A stretch of DNA of 15,715 nt from Alphaproteobacteria bacterium (GTDB lineage: Bacteria; Pseudomonadota; Alphaproteobacteria; SP197), in the NCBI GenBank assembly GCA_022822575.1, contig JAJEBJ010000400.1, positions 1 to 15,715 on the forward strand, written 5' to 3'. The position numbers were made by a program, and so were the translations under genes. Each line of letters opens with the position of its first letter. Within the stretch, counting starts at the first letter, position 1. Positions 1 to 7,146 of the stretch are shown one piece after another. Under the pieces are notes generated by a model. The model did not search any database. It saw only the letters and a list, made by a program, of their open reading frames with translations, and was not told the DNA's origin.

Positions 1-1
1 T

Positions 2-478
2 ACGGCCATGCACGACACCTACTTCGTGGTGGCGCACTTCCACCACGTGCTGTCGCTGGGCGCCGTCTTCGCCCTCTTTGGCGGCTTCTACTACTGGATC
101 GGCAAGATGACCGGCTACCAGTATCCCGAATGGGCCGGCAAGCTGCACTTCTGGATCACCCTGATCGGCGTCAACGTCACCTTCTTCCCGCAGCACTTCC
201 TCGGAATGGCGGGCATGCCGCGGAGAGTTCCGGACTTTCCGGATGCCTATGCCGGATGGAACCTGGTGTCCTCCATCGGGTCCTACATCACGGCTGCCGG
301 CATGCTGGTGTTCCTCTACGTGCTCTACTGCGTCTTCGTGGCCAACCGTGTGCGCTGTCCCGCCAACCCCTGGGGCGAAGGGGCCACGACACTGGAATGG
401 ACGGTGTCCTCGCCGCCACCCTTCCATACGTTCGAGGATCCTCCCTACATGGGTGCCCCGGCCAGGGCGGGCCACTGA
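2..478 (+). CDS. ctaD: Cytochrome c oxidase subunit I (aa3 type), C-terminal part
   Basis: This is the 3' end of the catalytic heme-copper subunit of the proton-pumping aa3 oxidase in the cytoplasmic membrane. The reading frame is open from the window edge, so the gene starts outside. The first visible residues include HDTYFVVAHFHHVLS. Counting the ATG at position 8 as residue 1, the family rule assigns H10 as the heme a3 axial ligand and H12 as a heme a ligand. Further on, FPQHFLGMAGMPRR is the conserved loop before the last two transmembrane helices, and the tail TLEWTVSSPPPFHTFEDPP is typical of subunit I C-termini. The ATG at 8 is an internal Met, not a start. The TGA at 476-478 lies in the same frame as the following ctaB, whose ribosome binding site begins 2 nt after it. 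Identity is secure; only about 158 residues are visible. Confidence 0.97.
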   Translation, partial: TAMHDTYFVVAHFHHVLSLGAVFALFGGFYYWIGKMTGYQYPEWAGKLHFWITLIGVNVTFFPQHFLGMAGMPRRVPDFPDAYAGWNLVSSIGSYITAAGMLVFLYVLYCVFVANRVRCPANPWGEGATTLEWTVSSPPPFHTFEDPPYMGAPARAGH

Positions 479-480
479 CG

Positions 481-487
481 AAGGGGG
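481..487 (+). promoter_or_regulatory. Ribosome binding site AAGGGGG for ctaB
   Basis: AAGGGGG lies 6 nt before the CTG codon at 494. It is the only purine-rich Shine-Dalgarno-like run between the ctaD stop and the conserved ctaB N-terminus, so it decides in favour of the non-ATG start at 494 over the GTG at 557, which has no such site in front of it. Confidence 0.6.
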
Positions 488-493
488 CTGGCC

Positions 494-1399
494 CTGACCA
501 CGGATATCCAGGCCGCGCACCCGGCTGACACGCTCGCCGCGTCTCCGGGCGATTATGTGGCACTCCTCAAGCCGAGGGTGATGTCGCTGGTGGTGTTCAC
601 CGGCGCCATCGGCCTCGTCATTGCCGAGGGAAGTCTCCACCCGTTCCTTGCCGTGGTGGCGCTTCTCTGCATCGCACTGGGCGCCGGCGCCGCAGGGTGC
701 ATCAACATGTGGTACGAGCGGGATCTCGACGCCCTCATGCACAGAACCTGGCATCGACCCTTGCCAACGGGCCGGATTGCCGCAACCAGTGCCCTGGAGT
801 TCGGCACGACACTGGCCATCGCCTCGGTCATGATGATGGGCGTGGCGGTCAACTGGATGGCCGCCGGCCTGCTGACCCTCGCCATCGCCTTCTATGTCTT
901 CGTCTACACGGTGTGGCTCAAGCGCCGGACACCCTGGAACATCGTCATCGGGGGTGCCGCAGGCGCCTTTCCTCCGGTGATCGGCGAAGCCGCCGTGACC
1001 GGAAGCGTGTCGGCCGCATCGATCGCCCTCTTTGCCATCATCTTCATGTGGACTCCGCCGCACTTCTGGTCGCTCGCCCTCTATCGATCGGACGATTACC
1101 GCCGCGCCGGCATTCCGATGCTGCCGGTGACCGCGGGCGCCGGAGCGACGCGCTGGCAGATCCTCGCCTACAGCGTGTCCATGATCCCGGTGTCGATGAT
1201 TCCCTGGATCATTGGCAGCGCGGGCGCCCTCTATGGTGCGGGAGCGGCCATTCTCTCTGTCATCTTCACGTGCGGCGCCATTGCCATCCTTGTCCGCCGC
1301 AACGAGGCATCGGCGCGCTGGATGTTCAGGTACTCCATTCTCTATCTTGCGCTCATCTTCGCTCTCCTTGGCATCGATCACGGGGTGCACTGGTCATGA
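494..1399 (+). CDS. ctaB: Protoheme IX farnesyltransferase (heme O synthase)
   Basis: This polytopic membrane prenyltransferase (UbiA superfamily, COX10/CtaB) adds a farnesyl group to heme b to make heme O, the precursor of the heme a used by the neighbouring oxidase. The first Asp-rich motif is NMWYERDLD (N71, E75, D77, D79 counting from 494), and the second region is DDYRRAGIPMLPV. TPWNIVIGGAAGAFPPVIG and MWTPPHFWSLAL are also family-conserved. No ATG exists in frame. A GTG at 557 gives 280 residues but cuts the conserved N-terminal block DYVALLKPRVMS and lacks a ribosome binding site. A CTG at 494, 6 nt after AAGGGGG, gives 301 residues and a family-like N-terminus (MTTDIQAAHPAD...). I therefore chose CTG, with moderate certainty. 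The stop overlaps the next gene by ATGA (1396-1399), indicating coupled translation. Function is near certain; the start is inferred. Confidence 0.93.
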   Translation: MTTDIQAAHPADTLAASPGDYVALLKPRVMSLVVFTGAIGLVIAEGSLHPFLAVVALLCIALGAGAAGCINMWYERDLDALMHRTWHRPLPTGRIAATSALEFGTTLAIASVMMMGVAVNWMAAGLLTLAIAFYVFVYTVWLKRRTPWNIVIGGAAGAFPPVIGEAAVTGSVSAASIALFAIIFMWTPPHFWSLALYRSDDYRRAGIPMLPVTAGAGATRWQILAYSVSMIPVSMIPWIIGSAGALYGAGAAILSVIFTCGAIAILVRRNEASARWMFRYSILYLALIFALLGIDHGVHWS

Positions 1400-1515
1400 C
1401 CGATGCCGATCGCGCCAGGACACAGCGCCGCCGCCGGAGCATCGTGGTCGCTCTCGTGCTCGCCGCGTTCATCCTCGTCATCTACGGCGTCTCGATCATC
1501 AGGATGGGCGGCTGA
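1396..1515 (+). CDS. coxF: CoxF-like small membrane protein of the cox operon
   Basis: A 39-residue protein begins with the ATG that overlaps the ctaB stop (ATGA) and ends 3 nt before the ctaG start. It has a basic N-terminus (RARTQRRRRS) followed by one hydrophobic segment (about residues 15-36) and almost nothing after it. Such short single-pass proteins, called CoxF in Bradyrhizobium-type operons, sit between ctaB and ctaG in many alphaproteobacteria. The exact role is not established; position suggests oxidase assembly, perhaps helping CtaG or copper insertion. The Arg cluster predicts that the N-terminus stays in the cytoplasm. The name rests on position, size and topology rather than a sequence motif. 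It is easily missed by gene callers because of its size. Confidence 0.75.
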   Translation: MTDADRARTQRRRRSIVVALVLAAFILVIYGVSIIRMGG

Positions 1516-1518
1516 GAG

Positions 1519-2121
1519 ATGAGCAAGCGGACCACCGTCGCAGGGATCGTCGCCGGCATTGCCCTGATGACGGCGCTGACCGTGGCAGCGGTGCCTCTCT
1601 ACCGTCTGTTCTGTCAGGTGACCGGATTCGGCGGGACACCCGCAACGGCGAATGCCGCCCCCGGATTCAGCGGGGATCCGACACTCGTCACGGTACGGTT
1701 CAATGCCGATACGGCGCGCGGACTCTTCTGGGAGTTTCGTCCGCTGCTGAAGGAAGTCCGGACACCGACAGGGGAACAGGTCACGATCTTCTACGAGGCG
1801 TTCAACCCCACGGCGAGGGAGATCACCGGGGTTTCAACCTTCAATGTCACGCCTTTGAAGGTCGGCGAGTACTTCGCCAAGATCGATTGCTTCTGCTTCG
1901 TCGAGCAGACACTCAAACCCGGTGAGCGTGTGGCCATGCCGGTCACGTTCTTCGTCGATCCGGACATGCTGAAGGACCCGCTGACCGCGGAGGTCCGCAG
2001 CATCACTCTGTCCTATACGTTCTTTGCCAGCGACCGGATGGCCGGAATCCCGGGCCAGCTGGCCATGCACACCATGAAAGACGGTCGCACTGCGACCGCA
2101 CCGTTACAAGGAGAGACCTGA
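1519..2121 (+). CDS. ctaG: Cytochrome c oxidase assembly protein CtaG (Cox11 family)
   Basis: This copper chaperone delivers Cu to the CuB site of subunit I. The 200-residue protein has one N-terminal membrane anchor (about residues 7-26), and the rest is a periplasmic immunoglobulin-like domain. The family signature is present: YRLFCQVTGFGG just after the anchor (conserved Cys at residue 32) and the copper-binding KIDCFCFVEQ (C124 and C126), followed by LKPGE and PVTFFVDP. Length matches the family. The start ATG is 3 nt after the coxF stop. The stop overlaps the ctaE start by one base (TGATG), and an AAGGAGAG run at 2108-2115 near the end of the gene serves ctaE. Nothing unusual is seen. 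It is likely co-transcribed with ctaD, ctaB, coxF and ctaE. Confidence 0.96.
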   Translation: MSKRTTVAGIVAGIALMTALTVAAVPLYRLFCQVTGFGGTPATANAAPGFSGDPTLVTVRFNADTARGLFWEFRPLLKEVRTPTGEQVTIFYEAFNPTAREITGVSTFNVTPLKVGEYFAKIDCFCFVEQTLKPGERVAMPVTFFVDPDMLKDPLTAEVRSITLSYTFFASDRMAGIPGQLAMHTMKDGRTATAPLQGET

Positions 2122-2933
2122 TGGCCGATCATTCATCCACGCATCCCTACCATCTGGTCAATCCCAGTCCATGGCCCGCGCTCGGCGCCTTTTCCGCGTT
2201 CGTGCTGGCCGCCGGGATGATCGGCATGTTCGACAACCCGGGGCGGTGGTGGATGATCTTTCCGGGACTGGCACTTGCCCTGTCGACCATGTTCTTCTGG
2301 TGGCGCGATGTGGTGAGCGAGGCCCAGGTCGAGAAGGCGCACACGCCGGTGGTGCAGATCGGACTGCGCTACGGAATGGCGCTTTTCATCGCCTCCGAGG
2401 TGATGTTCTTCCTCGCCTGGTTCTGGGCCTATTTCAACGCCGCCCTCTTTCCGACCATCCAGATGGGCGGAATGTGGCCGCCGGAGAATGTCCTCACGTT
2501 CGATCCCTGGGATCTTCCCTTCATCAACACGCTGGTGCTGCTGACCTCGGGCACCACCGTCACGTGGGCTCACCATGCCCTGAGGGAAGGCAAGCGCGAT
2601 CAGTTGATCGCAGGACTGTGGGTCACGGTGGTGCTCGGCATCACCTTCACGGCCTTCCAGATCGTTGAGTATGTCGAGGCGCCGTTCGCCTTCACCGGCG
2701 GGATCTACGGTTCCACCTTCTTCATGGCCACCGGATTCCACGGGTTCCACGTCATCGTCGGCACCATCTTCCTCAGTGTCTGCCTGGTCAGGGCCTGCAA
2801 GGGCCACTTTACCCCGCAGCAGCACTTCGGGTTCGAGGCGGCCGCATGGTACTGGCACTTCGTCGATGTCGTCTGGCTCTTCCTGTTCTGCTGCATCTAC
2901 TGGTGGGGTGCGGGCGAAATCGCTCCGCACTGA
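2121..2933 (+). CDS. ctaE: Cytochrome c oxidase subunit III
   Basis: This is the third core subunit of the aa3 oxidase. It has seven transmembrane helices and no redox centre, and it stabilises subunit I during turnover. The 270-residue length is usual for the bacterial form. Recognisable blocks are HPYHLVNPSPWPALGAFSAF at the N-terminus, SEVMFFLAWFWAYFNAALFP with the conserved membrane-embedded Glu, the TTVTWAHHAL segment, GFHGFHVIVGTIFL, and the C-terminal WYWHFVDVVWLFLFCCIYWWG. It is preceded by an AAGGAGAG ribosome binding site inside the end of ctaG and starts at the ATG overlapping the ctaG stop. It is the last gene of the operon: the next gene lies on the other strand, and a hairpin-rich 63-nt gap separates them. 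Confidence 0.97.
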   Translation: MADHSSTHPYHLVNPSPWPALGAFSAFVLAAGMIGMFDNPGRWWMIFPGLALALSTMFFWWRDVVSEAQVEKAHTPVVQIGLRYGMALFIASEVMFFLAWFWAYFNAALFPTIQMGGMWPPENVLTFDPWDLPFINTLVLLTSGTTVTWAHHALREGKRDQLIAGLWVTVVLGITFTAFQIVEYVEAPFAFTGGIYGSTFFMATGFHGFHVIVGTIFLSVCLVRACKGHFTPQQHFGFEAAAWYWHFVDVVWLFLFCCIYWWGAGEIAPH

Positions 2934-2996
2934 GGACGGCGCCGGAGACCTCAGGTGCCCGGGCGAGTCCTGCTGTCCTGAACCGGACGGCGCCGG
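2934..2996. terminator. Hairpin-rich convergent gap, probable bidirectional terminator
   Basis: The gap lies between the convergent stops of ctaE and phaB. The 12-mer GGACGGCGCCGG occurs exactly twice, at 2934-2945 and 2985-2996, once at each edge. Because CGGCGCCG is self-complementary, the two copies can pair across the gap. TCAGG (2951-2955) can pair with CCTGA (2977-2981) inside that stem, and the loop holds the palindrome GCCCGGGC. There is no T-run, so this is not a classical intrinsic terminator. It is inferred to be a structure that ends or protects both transcripts. Confidence 0.5.
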
Positions 2997-3719
2997 TCAG
3001 GCCATGTGGGCGCCACCGTTGATGGAGAGAGTCGAGCCGGTGATGAAACCGGCATTGTCATCGGCGAGAAAAAGGACGCAGCGGGCCACTTCTTCCGGCT
3101 GAGCCACCCGGCCCACGGGAATGCCGGAGATGATGCGCTGCATCATCGCTTCGCTGACATGGGCAATGAGATCGGTGTCGACATAGCCCGGCGCGACGGC
3201 ATTGACGGTAATCCCCTTGGAAGCACTCTCGAGGGCCAGCGCCTTGGTCAGGCCAAGCATGCCCGCCTTGGCGGCCGAATAGTTCGACAGTCCCAGCATG
3301 CCGGCCTGGCCGTTGACGGAACTGATGTTGATGATCCGTCCGAATCCGCGGCTGCGCATGCCGCCGATGACCGCGCGGCACATGTGGAAACATGAACTCA
3401 GGTTAACGTCCACGACCCTCGACCAGTCATCGTCCGCCATCTTGTGAAGGAATCCGTCGCGCGACGTGCCGGCGTTGTTGACCAGGACATCGATGCCGCC
3501 GATCTGCTCCTCGACGAGCGCCACGCCCTGCTGGCAGGCATCGTGGTCCGAGACATCCCAGCGGAATGACGGAATGTTCGTCCGTGACGTGAACTCGCGG
3601 GCAGCATCGGCGTTGCCGGAATAGCTCACGGCGACCGAGTAGCCGGCGGCGGTGAGCGCTTCAGCGATGGCGGCGCCGATACCGCGGGTGCCGCCAGTGA
3701 CGAGAGCGTTCCTGGTCAT
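2997..3719 (-). CDS. phaB: Acetoacetyl-CoA reductase (NADPH-dependent SDR)
   Basis: The enzyme reduces acetoacetyl-CoA to (R)-3-hydroxybutyryl-CoA, the monomer for PHB synthesis, in the cytoplasm. It is a 240-residue classical short-chain dehydrogenase: nucleotide-binding TGGTRGIG at residues 8-15, NNAG at 81-84, and catalytic S134, Y147 and K151 in NISSVNGQAG...NYSAAKAG. The SSVNGQ block and the end FITGSTLSINGG match PhaB proteins more closely than FabG. The ATG at 3719 is preceded by an almost perfect Shine-Dalgarno sequence (AGGAGGTGAT, complement of 3726-3735), which fixes the start although the frame is open further upstream. It lies 29 nt downstream of phaA on the same strand, so the two form a phaAB unit. 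A FabG-type reductase role is the alternative but is less likely in this context. Confidence 0.94.
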   Translation of the reverse strand: MTRNALVTGGTRGIGAAIAEALTAAGYSVAVSYSGNADAAREFTSRTNIPSFRWDVSDHDACQQGVALVEEQIGGIDVLVNNAGTSRDGFLHKMADDDWSRVVDVNLSSCFHMCRAVIGGMRSRGFGRIINISSVNGQAGMLGLSNYSAAKAGMLGLTKALALESASKGITVNAVAPGYVDTDLIAHVSEAMMQRIISGIPVGRVAQPEEVARCVLFLADDNAGFITGSTLSINGGAHMA

Positions 3720-3725
3720 GATGGC

Positions 3726-3735
3726 ATCACCTCCT
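3726..3735 (-). promoter_or_regulatory. Strong ribosome binding site of phaB
   Basis: Read on the minus strand, AGGAGGTGAT is close to a full complement of the 16S rRNA 3' end. It lies 6 nt before the ATG at 3719 and settles the phaB start. It implies high translation of the reductase relative to phaA, whose own site is weaker. Confidence 0.8.
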
Positions 3736-3748
3736 GATCCCTCGCGCT

Positions 3749-4921
<1,173 letters not shown>

Positions 4922-5103
4922 GACGGGGACTCCCCTGATGGCTGACGCTCTCTTGTGCCACAGGTCCGGCAATCGAGTCGAGTAACGACGCATACAGAGC
5001 CGGGCTCCGGCCCGTCACATGGTGCGCAAGCCCGGTGTTTCGCAGGATTTCTCCGGTCGCGGCGGGATCACCCCGACGGCAGCTGATGACGCCCCCTTGT
5101 CGT
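4922..5103. other. Intergenic gap between hutU-like gene and phaA
   Basis: This 182-nt stretch holds the phaA ribosome binding site. A short GCCGG-GCT-CCGGC hairpin (4999-5011) is the only local structure found. On the minus strand no convincing -35/-10 pair was found, so it is unclear whether phaA has its own promoter or is read through from the urocanase-like gene. Confidence 0.4.
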
Positions 5104-6801
5104 TCAGCCTTCGGGTCCGAATGTCGCATTCTCCGACCACCACAACGGGACCTTGATGCTGTCTGACGTGAGCGGCCCCTTTCCTTCCGAAACCTGGCGT
5201 GCGGTGTCGTATCCGGACTGGGCATAGCGGACGATGCCGATACCGCTGTCGGTGGTCATGGCCGCCTCGATGCGCATGGCGCTCTCCGCCGTTCCGTCGG
5301 CAATGATGGTGGCACCGGTGTGATGGGACACGCCCATCGTGCCGTTGGCCTGAATGGAGACGAGATCGGCCATGGCCGCGGTGTTGAGCAGGGCATTGAG
5401 AAACGGCCAGTCCGAAATGCTGTCGGAGCCGTCCTTCATGGTCTCGGTCTCCATGGCCGGATTGGCGATGGACCCCGCATCGAGGTTGTCCCTCGAGAAG
5501 GCGATCGGCCCCTCGACGTCTCCACTGCCAACGAGCCCGTTGACGGCCAGGGCGAAGTCCTTCCGCTGCCCGAAACCCATGAAGCAGACTCGCGCCGGAA
5601 GTCCCTCGACGGGAAGATGCTTGCGCGCAAGCGGAATCCAGCGCTGCGTGACAGGACACTCGGGGAACATCTCCAGCGCCAGGTCATCAAGCCGGTCACG
5701 ATCCGCCGTCGATCCTGATATGCAGGTCCAGCGAAAGGGGCCCCTGCCGAGTTCGAAGTACCGGGGGCGCCAGTATGCGGAGACAAATCCCGGGTAACCG
5801 AAGGCCTCGTCCTGGTCCATGCCGGCATCGAAGGCTTCCTTTCGGGCAAAGGTGCCGAACTCGAAGACTTCGCACCCGCGATCGCGGAAGCGGTTCATTG
5901 ATGTCACGATGCGCTTGATCGAATCCCGGGCGTACTCCAGGTAGATGGTGCGGGATTGCGCGCGAATGCCTGCTGCTCGTTCCGGCGAGAGACCGGAGGG
6001 AATAACGGCGAAGGGATCGTGAAACGGGCACATCTCCGTCACGATGTCGGGAAGCCAGTCCTTCGAGATGGCCTCTTCACAGACATCCACCATGTTGCCG
6101 CAGATGACGATCGAAAGAGGTTCCCTTGCCGCGGCCGCCCTGCGGGCTAGTTCGATTGCCGAGGCAAGGTTGTCCGCCTCGACGTCGACCCAGCCGTCCT
6201 GCAGCCGTTGCTTCACGACGTCCTCTCTGACCTCGACGATGACCGAGATGCCGCCGTGCATGGTCATGGCCCTGGGCTGGGAGCGACCCATGCCGCCGAG
6301 CCCCGCGGTGAAGAAGATGCGGCCACGAAGATCGCCGTTCCATCGGTTGTCCGCGATCGATGCAAGGGTCTCGAAGGTCCCTTCCACCACGCCCTGGCTT
6401 CCGATGTATTCCCAGGGACCGGCGGTGTAGGACGAGAAGGTCGTCAGGTTGCGGTCCATGAGGTCGTAGAACTTCGGCCAGTCCGCCTGGATGACATTGG
6501 AGAGCGCCATGACGACACGCGGTGCCAGCCGGTGTGTCCGGAAAACCGCCACCGGCATGCCCGCCTGGATGGCGAGAGTCTCGTCATCCTCAAGGCTCTT
6601 CAGGGCCTCGACGATCGCATGAAAGCTCTCCCAGTTCCGCGCCGCCTTTGCGATTCCGCCATAGACGATGAGGCGTGACGGGTCTTCCGCGTTCTCGAGG
6701 TTGTTTTCCAGCATGCGCAGCAGGGATTCCTGCTTCCATCCCTTGCAACGCAACCGGTGTCCGCGCTCCGCCCTGACATGCTTGAAGACATCTGCCGGCA
6801 T
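5104..6801 (-). CDS. hutU: Urocanase-family hydratase, divergent (urocanate hydratase-like)
   Basis: This is a 565-residue NAD+-dependent urocanase-fold protein. Urocanase hydrates urocanate to imidazolone propionate in histidine breakdown. Family hallmarks are VYGGIAKAARNWESF (47-60), TAGLGGMG (165-172), GPFRW (354-358, active-site Arg R357), GLPARVCFMGFG with the catalytic-type C406, and ETEAM-like ETETMKDGSDSISDWP near 451-466. The start at 6801 has GGAGG (complement 6808-6812) in front and gives a normal-length N-terminus; the frame remains open to 6903. Several normally invariant motifs are changed: YGQMTAGSW is FSSYTAGPW, GGMGGAQ is GGMGRSQ, TDQTSAHDP is TEMCPFHDP, FDYGNNIRQ is FEFGTFARK, and HHGGGVGMG is QANGTMGVS. 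The canonical forms are recalled from Pseudomonas and Bacillus HutU. No hutH, hutI or hutG is nearby. It may therefore act on a modified urocanate such as thiourocanate or a methylated form. The family is certain, the substrate is not. Confidence 0.85.
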   Translation of the reverse strand: MPADVFKHVRAERGHRLRCKGWKQESLLRMLENNLENAEDPSRLIVYGGIAKAARNWESFHAIVEALKSLEDDETLAIQAGMPVAVFRTHRLAPRVVMALSNVIQADWPKFYDLMDRNLTTFSSYTAGPWEYIGSQGVVEGTFETLASIADNRWNGDLRGRIFFTAGLGGMGRSQPRAMTMHGGISVIVEVREDVVKQRLQDGWVDVEADNLASAIELARRAAAAREPLSIVICGNMVDVCEEAISKDWLPDIVTEMCPFHDPFAVIPSGLSPERAAGIRAQSRTIYLEYARDSIKRIVTSMNRFRDRGCEVFEFGTFARKEAFDAGMDQDEAFGYPGFVSAYWRPRYFELGRGPFRWTCISGSTADRDRLDDLALEMFPECPVTQRWIPLARKHLPVEGLPARVCFMGFGQRKDFALAVNGLVGSGDVEGPIAFSRDNLDAGSIANPAMETETMKDGSDSISDWPFLNALLNTAAMADLVSIQANGTMGVSHHTGATIIADGTAESAMRIEAAMTTDSGIGIVRYAQSGYDTARQVSEGKGPLTSDSIKVPLWWSENATFGPEG

Positions 6802-6960
6802 GACCGCCCTCCACCCCTGTTGTGCGAGTGTGCCATTGATGCGCCCCGCGCGCGATTTCCGGAATGTCTTCCGAAGCGCATTGCCTGCAATGACATCAGG
6901 CATCGAACAACTGTCGCAACCGGGCGCCTCGCAGGACGAGGTACGTTCACAAAATTGCTC

Positions 6961-6982
6961 TTGGCAAAAGAATCATTGCCAA
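6961..6982. promoter_or_regulatory. Perfect inverted repeat TTGGCAA-N8-TTGCCAA, operator candidate
   Basis: Two exact 7-nt arms (6961-6967 and 6976-6982) are separated by 8 nt, giving a 22-nt palindromic element typical of a dimeric repressor site. A second, overlapping pair AAAGAAT (6967-6973) / ATTCTTT (6986-6992) is also exact. It lies about 160 nt upstream of the urocanase-like start in an AT-rich patch. The regulator is unknown and is not encoded in this window. Confidence 0.5.
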
Positions 6983-7041
6983 AACATTCTTTGCGATTCA
7001 GTCAGCGGCATCTCGCTGCAAGGAAGAAAGCGCATACCCGG

Positions 7042-7073
7042 CGTTGTCGCTCAGGCCGTCGTCGGCGACAACG
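7042..7073. terminator. Hairpin downstream of phaC
   Basis: CGTTGTCGC (7042-7050) and GCGACAACG (7065-7073) form a perfect 9-bp stem with a 14-nt loop, 73 nt beyond the phaC stop on the minus strand. On that strand a pyrimidine-rich stretch (GCGCTTTCTTCCTT) follows after a few bases, but without a clean T-run. It is likely a weak terminator or 3' end stabiliser separating phaC from the urocanase-like gene. Confidence 0.45.
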
Positions 7074-7146
7074 GGCTGTATCTGCCGCCCAGGGTGTGTG
7101 CTGCGAGCAACAGCGTGGCCGGGATCGTCTTCAGTGTCAGGAGGGT

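Larger units (their letters stand above)
6802..7146. other. 345-nt gap: leader and control region of hutU-like gene, 3' end of phaC transcript
   Basis: No convincing gene is present. On the minus strand the gap holds, in order, the region after the phaC stop with a hairpin (7042-7073), an AT-rich patch (about 6950-6995) with an operator-like inverted repeat (6961-6982), and the leader of the urocanase-like gene with its GGAGG site. The AT-rich patch is the likeliest promoter zone; no -35/-10 pair near consensus could be fixed. Confidence 0.5.

Noticed and set aside
557..559. GTG as the start of ctaB
   Set aside because: It trims the conserved N-terminal DYVALLKPRVMS block and has no Shine-Dalgarno sequence; CTG at 494 does better on both counts.
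4994..5225. Frames upstream of phaA as an extra small gene in the hutU-phaA gap
   Set aside because: Minus-strand frames here run out of or into the urocanase-like gene or phaA in wrong frames and show no domain or ribosome binding site.
6961..6982. Sigma54 (-24/-12) promoter at TTGGCA...TTTTGC on the minus strand
   Set aside because: The GG-to-GC spacing is 3 nt too long for a sigma54 promoter; the sequence is better explained as a palindrome.
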